Shown here: piece by piece, positions 53,455 to 61,165 of the stretch | Layout: the number at the start of each line of letters is the position of its first letter | Position numbering within the stretch: position 1 is the first letter of the stretch | NCBI GenBank assembly: GCA_964562685.1 | Contig: CAZLUP010000020.1 | Span: 1 to 64,000, forward strand | DNA from: Stanieria sp964562685 | GTDB taxonomy: Bacteria > Cyanobacteriota > Cyanobacteriia > Cyanobacteriales > Xenococcaceae | DNA: 64,000 nt | Direction of reading: 5' to 3' | Position numbers and translations under genes: made by a program | Notes under the pieces: model-generated | Seen by the model: only the letters and a program-made list of their open reading frames with translations | What the model was told of the DNA's origin: nothing | Database searches by the model: none

Positions 53455-53991
53455 ACTCAATAATTTAATAAAAGTCAGCTTTCAATTACCTAAACAAATT
53501 GATTTTTAATTGTCATGAGCCATCCTCTACACCAAAAACAGTTATCAGTTATCAGTGACCAGTTACCAGTTACCAGTTACCAGTTAGTAATTATGAGGGA
53601 TGAATAATCAACCCCGCCGAAGGCGCGCTGCGCGACCAACTATCAGCTATCAGCTATCAACAATTAACCATTAACAAAAAAACACTACCAATCCATAACT
53701 CCATCTGCGTTTATCAGCGTTCATCTGTGGACAAACAATTAACCATCAGCTATCAACAATCAACTATTAACGCTCAACCAGGGTATTGAATGTAATCTGA
53801 GAACCACTATATTATTCCTGAATAACCTATTTACCAGCAGCGTTAAAAGCTAATCGACTTTTTTTTGCTGCTAAATTAGACCTATTGCATAAGTCTAATT
53901 AAACTCGGTTGAATTTAGGGAATAGGGAATAGTAGTTATTTTTTATTTTTTATTTCTGATTTATTTTTGCAGGAGGTCTATTGTTTTGCTT
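53455..53991. repeat. Repeat-filled gap between regulator and sensor kinase
   Basis: The stretch 53539-53588 is a run of CAGTTAT, CAGTGAC and CAGTTAC heptamers. At 53638-53660 there are CAGCTAT units. From about 53673 to 53765 the module shared with 8668-8776 follows. A GC-rich palindromic bit (GCGCGCTGCGCG) lies near 53625. No gene was found. Confidence 0.7.
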
Positions 53992-54672
53992 TTACTCTGG
54001 TTGTTCTTTAAGTCGATAACCCAAACCATAAACAGTTTCAATCAAATCATGGGGAGCTCCTGCTGATTCGAGTTTTTGTCTTAAACCTCGAATATGGGCT
54101 TTAACAGTTGCTTCTTCTGGTACTTGTTCAAAAGGCCACAGATGTTCCAAAATCTGAGCGCGACTGAATACTCTTCTACCATTACGCAAAAAGAATTCCA
54201 ACAGTTTATATTCTTTGGGACTTAGAGGAAGTAAGTCTTCTTGATAAAAAACTTCACAAGTACTGGGGTCTAAACGTAATTCTCCCCAAGTCAGAACAGG
54301 AGGAGTACTAGAACCACCTCGACGTAATAAAGCACGAATGCGAGCAGATAATTCTGGCAATTCAAAAGGTTTAACTAAGTAATCGTCAGCCCCAGCATCT
54401 AAACCTTCTATTTTATTATTTAAAGTGTCTTTAGCTGTTAGCATCAGAATTGGAGTTTCGTGACCTTTTGTTCTCAGTTTACGACAAAGAGTAATTCCAT
54501 CCATTTGGGGAAGCATTACATCAAGCAAAACCAGATCGTAAGTAAATACATCTAAAAGCTCCCAAGCAGACTGACCATCATAAGCTGTTTCTACGGCATA
54601 ATGCTGATCCGAAAGATATTCCGCGATCGCATCACTAATACGTTCGTCATCTTCAACTACGAGAATTTTCAT
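53992..54672 (-). CDS. OmpR/PhoB-type response regulator
   Basis: The 226-residue protein has a receiver domain with acidic pocket Asp8-Asp9, phospho-acceptor Asp51 (LVLLDVMLPQMDG) and Lys in DDYLVKPFELPEL. A winged-helix DNA-binding domain follows (about 130-224: LSPKEYKLLEFFLRNG, VKAHIRGLRQKL, VYGLGYRL). It should control transcription in response to the sensor kinase encoded downstream. The gene is transcribed away from the rhodanese-like gene across a 380-bp gap. Confidence 0.93.
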   Translation of the reverse strand: MKILVVEDDERISDAIAEYLSDQHYAVETAYDGQSAWELLDVFTYDLVLLDVMLPQMDGITLCRKLRTKGHETPILMLTAKDTLNNKIEGLDAGADDYLVKPFELPELSARIRALLRRGGSSTPPVLTWGELRLDPSTCEVFYQEDLLPLSPKEYKLLEFFLRNGRRVFSRAQILEHLWPFEQVPEEATVKAHIRGLRQKLESAGAPHDLIETVYGLGYRLKEQPE

Positions 54673-55051
54673 AAATTTACCTTTCTACTTTATTTAAACT
54701 TTATAGTCCAATAGCTTAATAGGAAATATTATCGTATGCAAATCATTGAGGACAATCACCACTATTTTTTAAGTAGTTAATTTTACTAATTTTCAGCTTG
54801 ATTCAAAGGGAGATTGTAAGATTTAAAAAAACTTTTTTTTGAGTGTATTATTATTGACTCAGTATTTGTTTACTAAAATTGGCTAAATTTAATCATTAGT
54901 TCTGTTTATCTAAGCTAGCAATCAAATAATGATTTTTCTAACTTAGGCTTAAGTGGGATCGGTTTTAAAGTATTGCTTTTGATGGAGTTTTTCTGCAAAC
55001 TTTTTTGGCTTAATAAACAATAACAAAGTAAATTAGAGAAAAATTATTGTT
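54673..55051. other. Divergent intergenic region
   Basis: About 380 AT-rich bases between the divergent response regulator and rhodanese-like genes. No gene, strong hairpin or repeat is recognised; two promoters are expected. Confidence 0.35.
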
Positions 55052-55465
55052 ATGTCAGAACCTAAAGCAGAAGCAAAACGCATTTTAGAAACTAAAGACA
55101 AATTAACAGAAGTTTTTCCCCATGCTTCAGAACAACAAAAACCAGTATCGAGCGCACAAGCTTTAAAAGAAAGATTAGATTGGGGAGAACCAGCCTTTAC
55201 TATTGCAGATGCTCGCGATCGCAATTCTTTTAATACCGAAAGAATTTTAGGTGCTGTACCTATCGACTCTGAAGAAACTTTAGGTAGATTAATGAATAGT
55301 CTTTCTACTCGTCGTGAACTTTATATTTATGGCGATAATGACGAACAAGTACAAGCAGCAGTCGACAAATTTGTTTCAGCAGGTTTTGAAAATGTTTCTC
55401 GTCTTCAAGGCGGGTTAGCAGGTTGGAAAGCAATTTCTGGTCCTACTGAAGGTAGAGTTGCTTAA
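55052..55465 (+). CDS. Rhodanese-like domain protein lacking the catalytic Cys
   Basis: The 137-residue protein begins with a lysine/glutamate-rich helix (about 1-30), then a rhodanese fold: TIADARDRNSFNTERILGAV, LYIYGDNDEQ and VSRLQGGLAGWKA. In active rhodaneses the strand after VVYC presents a catalytic cysteine loop. Here that position reads YIYGDNDEQ with no cysteine anywhere nearby, so sulfur transfer is unlikely and a binding or regulatory role is more plausible. It is followed closely by the deleted IS element. Confidence 0.8.
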   Translation: MSEPKAEAKRILETKDKLTEVFPHASEQQKPVSSAQALKERLDWGEPAFTIADARDRNSFNTERILGAVPIDSEETLGRLMNSLSTRRELYIYGDNDEQVQAAVDKFVSAGFENVSRLQGGLAGWKAISGPTEGRVA

Positions 55466-55511
55466 TTTGATTGATTCAAAAGAATAGGAATAAGCGTCAA
55501 TTTAGGGGTAT

Positions 55512-55520
55512 GGCATTGCT
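55512..55520. repeat. Left target-site duplication of the IS
   Basis: GGCATTGCT here is repeated directly at 56161-56169 just outside the right inverted repeat. A 9-bp duplication is in the range of IS4-family insertions. Confidence 0.75.
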
Positions 55521-56160
55521 CTTAGTACAGGACAAAAAAATCGATGAAGGCTTGAAAGAGTATATAGAAAAAGAGTTTGATTAAAAGTAACCACACTCAA
55601 ATCAAACCCTATGAATCAGATTAACCTACTTCGACATCAGAATCCGAGCAACCGACCAAATTAGCGATGGTCAAAAACGGCTGGCTGCTGCGATTATTTT
55701 CGCTCATCTTCAACCTGGTCAACGAGAAATTTTGTCAGGTCGTCGTTGGGTTTGGGGTCGTCAGGTCTATATTTCAGCCTTACGTCTCGAAGATGGAGAA
55801 TTATTGGTAGTTATCTCCTCTGATTCTCCTCAAACAGCTATTTCTGACTATGCCAAGCGTTGGGGAATCGAAACCTTATTCGGAATGTTTAAAACTAGAG
55901 GTTTTTGTCTAGAATCGACTCATTTTACTGATTCTGAGCGATTGAGTAAGCTCATAGCTTTAATGGCTTTAGCTATGTGTTGGGCTATAAAAGTTGGACA
56001 ATGGCTACATTCTCATTCTCCTCTCAAAGTCAAAAAACATGGGCGACTTTCCAAGAGTGTTTTTCGTTATGGGTTAGATCATCTGCGCTCGATTGTTACT
56101 GATTTGGACTTGAAACATCATGAGTTTCTCTATTCCTTACAATTTTTGTCCTGTACTTAG
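55521..56160 (+). mobile_element. Internally deleted IS4-type element
   Basis: The element is 640 bp with 17-bp terminal inverted repeats: CTTAGTACAGGACAAAA at 55521-55537 and the complement of CTAAGTACAGGACAAAA at 56144-56160, one mismatch. Direct repeats GGCATTGCT flank it. A full IS4-type element would be about twice this size, so roughly half the transposase gene is missing. With intact ends it could still be mobilised by a transposase supplied elsewhere; the end of a sister copy lies at 1-54. Confidence 0.85.
55611..56160 (+). pseudogene. IS4-family transposase remnant
   Basis: The original start seems to be the ATG at 55611 (MNQINLLRHQ), which soon runs into a stop. A different frame then reads from about 55613 (YFDIRIRATD, AAAIIFAHLQPG) into the C-terminal catalytic part. 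That part has a perfect IS4 signature Y-x2-R-x3-E-x6-K in YAKRWGIETLFGMFK, holding the last DDE glutamate. The frame change between the N-terminal scrap and the C-terminal part marks an internal deletion that removed the first catalytic aspartates. The last codons overlap the right inverted repeat. Confidence 0.85.
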
Positions 56161-56556
56161 GGCATTGCTCTACCTCTATTAATTATTATTAGAAAATAAT
56201 AGCAAGCAAACTATAGTGTGCGGACATCATAATTTTAAACCAAGGAAACAAGACATGTCTTAATCTTTGCTTCGACTACTATATCTATAAAATTAACTTA
56301 AATACTAATATGAAATACTTAAATGATTGCTACGAATGATTGAGGAGGATAGAAAAAGACTTGGTGATGTGGAGATTAATGTGTAGCATTCTCTTTTCTA
56401 TTTCAGATAATCATAAAAATAAACTTGATTTGATTAACAATAATTATAATTTAATCTTTCATCAAATTTAAAATACTTCTCTACAAAAAACTAAATGTGA
56501 AATTGAGAGAGGGTGCAATAAGCTGACATTGAATTAAAAACTTATCGCACCTGAGA
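56161..56556. other. AT-rich gap after the IS
   Basis: About 400 bases following the right target duplication. No gene, strong hairpin or known RNA was recognised. Confidence 0.35.
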
Positions 56557-57735
56557 TTAAAATTTGAGAATTTCTGGTTCATAATTTTCGGGGGTTGGTA
56601 TAACTTGCCAAACTAAACCTTCACCTGCCTCTAAACCTACTTCTAAAGCAAGTTCTTCTACAGCAGTAGTAGCTATATCTTCATTACCTTCAAAAGCTTC
56701 TAAATCTTGTGTGAGCAATCGTAAAATTGTACCGGCAGGAATTAGACCCCCAAGAGCTAAACTACGCAATTCAAACCGCCATAAACCACCTTCAAGATCT
56801 AAAGGGATAATTTTTAGTTCATAAGGTTGATTAGCAATTGTTAATTGTTTAGCTAAAGCTATTTGGGAGGGAGCATCAAATTCATCAATTACATTGTTGG
56901 CACCTCTAGCACCTACCATACTAGGTTGAAATTCTACTTGTCTCCAACCGAATTCTTCAACTACATTAGCTACTTCTGTTTTTAACCACTCAACAACTGA
57001 ACCTTTGACAGGTAAACCACGACGTTGTTGAACTAAACGTTTTCTCCAACTTTCTTGTTCGATTAAGGCTGCCCAAAATTGAAAAGGAATTGCCATTCTC
57101 GGTAATAAAATATTATTTACATTACCAAGACGTTGAATTAAGTTATTGGCTTGAGTAGCAGACATAGCTGGTAAAGCTGCAACTTCTACTTGAGTAACTT
57201 CTTCAGGACAAAGTTCCCAAGCTAATAAGAGAACATCAAGGTCAGTAATTACATGATCTTCTGTTAAACTATAGGTGCGATCGCTTGCTTGATATTGACC
57301 TACTGTTTTTAATTTTTGATGAGTTGTATAACCCCAAACTCTAACGTAGTTATCATCAAGGTTGACTTGTACAGCTAAGTAATAATCTCCTATCCATTGA
57401 GGAAGATCAACCCATTCTTGAGGAACTCTTATTTCGCTTAAGTCATCAGCTTCACTAGGAATAATTACTAATTTGCTGTCACCGACAGTTAGAGAAGTAC
57501 CATTAACTACTTCCCAAATACTAGCTAAAGAACTTTGGCTACCAACTCTAACTGCACGGTTTTGTTCTTCTCTCAACCAAGGTAACAGGGCATTAAGGGC
57601 AACTTGATTAAGATATACTTGCCAACGGCTAGTAGGAGTAGCAGCAGCTTGACTACCTCGCCAGGCTTCTTGTTTAATTTTGTCAGAAAATTCTAAAACT
57701 AAATCAGTTGGGTTAAAAAGAGCTAAATCGGACAT
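56557..57735 (-). CDS. DUF1822-family protein
   Basis: The 392-residue soluble protein matches DUF1822: a start with FSDKIKQEAWRGSQAA, RWQVYLNQVALNALLPWL near residue 45, WVDLPQWIGDYYLAVQVN and a C-terminal LEGGLWRFELRSLALGG. Its function is unknown. It follows the sigma-like gene by 25 bp and has a very strong Shine-Dalgarno sequence (CTGGAGGAATG), so it is the second gene of a two-gene operon. In cyanobacteria such pairs recur, suggesting that the protein is either a regulator of the sigma factor or its main target. Confidence 0.85.
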   Translation of the reverse strand: MSDLALFNPTDLVLEFSDKIKQEAWRGSQAAATPTSRWQVYLNQVALNALLPWLREEQNRAVRVGSQSSLASIWEVVNGTSLTVGDSKLVIIPSEADDLSEIRVPQEWVDLPQWIGDYYLAVQVNLDDNYVRVWGYTTHQKLKTVGQYQASDRTYSLTEDHVITDLDVLLLAWELCPEEVTQVEVAALPAMSATQANNLIQRLGNVNNILLPRMAIPFQFWAALIEQESWRKRLVQQRRGLPVKGSVVEWLKTEVANVVEEFGWRQVEFQPSMVGARGANNVIDEFDAPSQIALAKQLTIANQPYELKIIPLDLEGGLWRFELRSLALGGLIPAGTILRLLTQDLEAFEGNEDIATTAVEELALEVGLEAGEGLVWQVIPTPENYEPEILKF

Positions 57736-57760
57736 TTTGGCATTCCTCCAGGTGTGTTTC

Positions 57761-58954
57761 TTAACTATATGTGCTGTAGTGACCAGCTAACCATTCTTCT
57801 AAAAGTGTGCTTATGCCATTGAGTACGTCCGAGGTGAGGGAGATATGCAGAGTATCTTTACTCCATTGTGCGAGGGATTTGAGTAATGTTTTTCTAGCTC
57901 TTGATAATTTGCGCGATACATTATATTGTTGCGTATTAAGCTCTTTTGCCATCTCAGTTTGGGTCATTGAGCGAGCGTAGTACAGTTCTAACAATTTCTG
58001 TTCATCTGCGTCCAACTTTTGCAAAGCTGTGATTAGAACTCCATTGATTTGAGATTGTTGTTGATTGCGGTCAGCTTGTTCTTCTTCAACAATCATTTCT
58101 GTCAGTAGCGAGTCATCGACTTGCCCAGGCAGATTATCAATGATTTCCCCTGAACCTTCGCCTGAACGAGGTAAATTAATTGAAGTTACCGTCGGATATA
58201 AATAAGCACGGGCAGCTTTGACACAGGCTGTCAGCCATTTTTCTAAAATTTCAGCATTGACAACTTCTGTAGCTTTAGGTAGTTGGACTTTACTTTCTTG
58301 TTGATACAGTTTAACAATCTGTTCCCAAGTTTGCTTGTCTGGTTTAGATAGTCGGCGAGTTGGAGTAGCTTGATTAGGAACGTAAAGATTTTTGAGGCAA
58401 TTCCAAGCTAAAACGTAACTAGCAATCGTATCTTGAGCTAATCCAGCATTTTTGAGAGATTCTTCCAATCTTTTTTGACTGAGTTTGCGCAGTAAAGCCC
58501 AATCAGAACAAATATCAACCTCCTGTCTCTGTCTGAGCAACTCACGAATCAAATTACTAAAAGTAATACTGGCGTAATTTTTGAGATTGTAGCCTTGTTT
58601 AGGATTAAAACCTTTAAGAACTTTATCAATACCAGTGATCGCAACTTGAAAACAATCAGAAATTGTATATTGGCTACTGGTAAAACCAGTCATGGTTTTA
58701 TTAGTTGACCAAAAGCAAACCTCTTGGAGATACGCAGATAGATGTTCTCTCGCCAAACCTGTAGGCTCATTTTGCCATGATTTATGCCAGTAAACAGCCC
58801 AAAAGTTTTCCGAAGTTTCTTTCGATGAAGCTTGATCCAGATGTCTTTTCATGTTGCGACGCAAGCGCGGGTCGGTCGCCCAATGATTAAAGCGGTCAAA
58901 ATCAAATTGAATAAAAGTTGAAAATATTTCAATTATGCTTTGGCGAGGAACCAT
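57761..58954 (-). CDS. Sigma-70-like factor, group 3-type, cyanobacterial
   Basis: The 397-residue protein ends with a clear region-4 helix-turn-helix at about 320-370: LDADEQKLLELYYARSMTQ, then TEMAKELNTQQYNVSRKLSRARKTLL. The middle (about 110-165) resembles region 2 (ITGIDKVLKGFNPKQGYNLK, YASITFSNLIRELLRQR), and the part between is longer and less conserved than in primary sigma factors. The N-terminus lacks region 1.1. I infer an alternative sigma factor or a sigma-derived regulator. It is co-transcribed with the DUF1822 gene. No anti-sigma gene is adjacent. Confidence 0.8.
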   Translation of the reverse strand: MVPRQSIIEIFSTFIQFDFDRFNHWATDPRLRRNMKRHLDQASSKETSENFWAVYWHKSWQNEPTGLAREHLSAYLQEVCFWSTNKTMTGFTSSQYTISDCFQVAITGIDKVLKGFNPKQGYNLKNYASITFSNLIRELLRQRQEVDICSDWALLRKLSQKRLEESLKNAGLAQDTIASYVLAWNCLKNLYVPNQATPTRRLSKPDKQTWEQIVKLYQQESKVQLPKATEVVNAEILEKWLTACVKAARAYLYPTVTSINLPRSGEGSGEIIDNLPGQVDDSLLTEMIVEEEQADRNQQQSQINGVLITALQKLDADEQKLLELYYARSMTQTEMAKELNTQQYNVSRKLSRARKTLLKSLAQWSKDTLHISLTSDVLNGISTLLEEWLAGHYSTYS

Positions 58955-59170
58955 TAATCAATTTAGTTAGATTATTATAAATAACTACTATATAAAATCT
59001 TAGTCAAATCAAGAAAAGTAGTTCTTAAGATTTTAAGGAAACAAAAAAATGAGACCCATTTTGGCAACAAAATGCAGTCTCGAAGCAGCGGAAGCGCGTT
59101 AGGGTTCTCGTAGACAAGAAATCAAAAATTAGCGAGGACGTGAGCGCATTTAAGATAGGTTAGTGAGCGG

Positions 59171-59689
59171 TTAATTAACCATCATCTGTTGAAATTGTTC
59201 GCGAAGCTGAGAATCTTGTTGCAAAGCTGTTAAAATCTCATTAAAACGAGGAATTTCTAATCCTTGTTTGTTAATAGCTTGAGTCATATCAGACTCAGTT
59301 GTTTGTCTAATTTCAATTATTTTTGCTTTAGCGTTTTCAAAACTTGCTTGTTCTTCAGTACTTACACCTGTAGCATTACTGTCAGATTCAGCGTTTTGCT
59401 GCGATTTACTGATTTCAATAAATCTTTCTGGACTTAAACCTTCTCCTTCCACAGCTTGAACCATTTGGGCTTCAGAGCTTTTTTGAATTTTTTGGACTTC
59501 TTGGTAAGCTTGAGCAAATTTTTGGAGTTCTTGTTGGCTAACCTCTTTTTCTGTCTCCGAATTAGAATCAATTGGGGTTTGAGGTACTGTATCTTGACTA
59601 TAGCTTGGTTGGAAACTGGAAAAGAAGACTGTTGTACAAGAAAAGCCAACAGCTAACAAAGTAGACAAAGTTAGTCGATTATACTTCAT
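59171..59689 (-). CDS. Exported DUF4168-family protein
   Basis: The 172-residue protein has a signal peptide (residues ~1-30, ending near PSYSQDT) and two copies of a helical motif: SQQELQKFAQAYQEVQKI with ...EGLSPERFIEISKSQQ, and SFENAKAKIIEIRQTTE with ...QGLEIPRFNEILTALQQD. That is the layout of DUF4168 proteins, which are periplasmic and of unknown function. It is monocistronic and lies between the sigma-like gene and a small lipoprotein gene on the same strand. Confidence 0.85.
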   Translation of the reverse strand: MKYNRLTLSTLLAVGFSCTTVFFSSFQPSYSQDTVPQTPIDSNSETEKEVSQQELQKFAQAYQEVQKIQKSSEAQMVQAVEGEGLSPERFIEISKSQQNAESDSNATGVSTEEQASFENAKAKIIEIRQTTESDMTQAINKQGLEIPRFNEILTALQQDSQLREQFQQMMVN

Positions 59690-59804
59690 GACAAAATGTG
59701 TTGAGGGGTAGTGCTTGGAACGAACCAGGCAGAAAGTTGAGAAAAATTTTTCTCAACCAATAAGCAAGATTGCCTTGAAGCAATCAAAATTAAATAATTG
59801 AGTT

Positions 59805-59969
59805 TTATTGTCCTTCAGCAGGAGCAGGAGCAGGTTCAGTAGTGCCTGCGCCACCTTCAGGAGCAGCACCATTATTAGGTGTTTCAGTTGTTTGAGCGCA
59901 AGCACCTAAGAGAGTAGTTAATCCTACAACTAATCCAAGAGTCATAATTTTGATGTTATTGAGTTTCAT
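59805..59969 (-). CDS. Small lipoprotein
   Basis: The 54-residue product begins MKLNNIKIMTLGLV and has a lipobox LLGAC, so it should be a lipoprotein. The mature part is a short, low-complexity tail of Thr, Pro, Gly, Ala and Glu (TTEPAPAPAEGQ). The ATG at 59969 has AGGAG seven bases upstream, better than a longer in-frame start at 60002. Its function is unknown. Confidence 0.75.
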   Translation of the reverse strand: MKLNNIKIMTLGLVVGLTTLLGACAQTTETPNNGAAPEGGAGTTEPAPAPAEGQ

Positions 59970-60108
59970 ATAAGGTCTCCTTGATTGATTTTGAATTAGC
60001 ACAATTATAGATAGAAATTTTATTTTAAGTTAAAGATAAAAAATAAAAAACTAGATATCGATCTCAGAAAATCACTCTAAGTTCAATAGTAAAATTTTAG
60101 GGAATTAC

Positions 60109-61008
60109 ATGGCAGACCAACTGATTAGAGCAACCGCAGCCGATAATGGTATTAGAGCCGTAGGAGTCATTACCACTCGTTTAACCGAAGAAGCAAGGGC
60201 AAAACACCAGCTTTCTTATGTCGCTACCGCAGCTTTAGGAAGAGCGATGTCTTCTGGTTTATTGCTTGCTTCAGGGATGAAGCGTGAAGGTTCAAGAGTA
60301 AATCTGAGGATTAAAGGCAATGGTCCTTTAGGAGGATTGTTAGTTGATGCTGGTTTAGATGGCACAGTCAGGGGTTATGTCGGTAATCCTAGTGTAGAAC
60401 TACCTCCAAATGAGATCGGTAAATTAGATGTAGGAAGAGCAGTTGGTAATCAAGGCTATCTTTATGTGGTTAGAGATGTGGGTTATGGTTATCCCTACTC
60501 TAGTACAGTTGAATTAGTTTCAGGAGAAGTAGGCGATGATGTGGCTAATTATTTAATTAATTCAGAACAAACCCCTTCTGCTTTACTAGTAGGAGTATTT
60601 GTTGGGGCGCAAGGAGTTACGGCTGCGGGAGGTTTATTATTACAAGTGTTACCCAAAGCTGCTCGTGATGAATCTTTAGTTGCTTTGTTAGAGTCTCGTG
60701 TTAGTCAACTAAAAGGTTTTACCCCTTTATTGAGACAAGGTAAAACTTTGACAGAAATTATGGACGATTTATTAGGGGATTTAGGTTTATCAATTCTGCC
60801 AGAAATTCAAATGGTACGTTTTGATTGCAGTTGTTCTTTTAATCGTGTTTTAGGTGCTTTAAAAATGCTAGGAGAAGCAGAATTACAAGACATGATTGAG
60901 AAGGACGAAGGCGCAGAAGCTACTTGTCAATTTTGTGGGGAAGTTTATCAAGCAAGCAAGGAAGAATTAGTTCAATTAATTGAAGATTTAAAAACTGAAT
61001 CGGTTTGA
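60109..61008 (+). CDS. hslO: Redox-regulated chaperone Hsp33
   Basis: Hsp33 is a holdase chaperone activated by oxidation. The 299-residue protein has the N-terminal DQLIRATAADNGIRA, the core GPLGGLLVDAG and the C-terminal zinc switch. The four cysteines are Cys240 and Cys242 (FDCSCSF) and Cys273 and Cys276 (CQFCGE), exactly the CxC...CxxC pattern. Length is normal. It lies alone on the plus strand, divergent from the small lipoprotein gene, and is followed 158 bp later by the repeat-protein gene. Confidence 0.97.
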   Translation: MADQLIRATAADNGIRAVGVITTRLTEEARAKHQLSYVATAALGRAMSSGLLLASGMKREGSRVNLRIKGNGPLGGLLVDAGLDGTVRGYVGNPSVELPPNEIGKLDVGRAVGNQGYLYVVRDVGYGYPYSSTVELVSGEVGDDVANYLINSEQTPSALLVGVFVGAQGVTAAGGLLLQVLPKAARDESLVALLESRVSQLKGFTPLLRQGKTLTEIMDDLLGDLGLSILPEIQMVRFDCSCSFNRVLGALKMLGEAELQDMIEKDEGAEATCQFCGEVYQASKEELVQLIEDLKTESV

Positions 61009-61165
61009 ACCAAACACGCAAATTTAAAGGTTAAATTAGACCTTGAGCTAATTAATAACAACAAGTAATTTTACTTAGAAAACACCAATGATATGATGTA
61101 ATACAATTCTATTGATTCTCTGTGGAAATTAAGAAGTAGTTGGCAAAATTAAGGTTAGGTATTTT

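Noticed and set aside
53539..53588. Possible CRISPR-like direct repeats
   Set aside because: The units are 7 bp and contiguous, without spacers; no cas genes are present.
52105..54672. Naming the two-component pair rppA/rppB or manR/manS
   Set aside because: The sequences do not show features that would separate one named system from others; only the OmpR-type regulator and kinase roles are secure.
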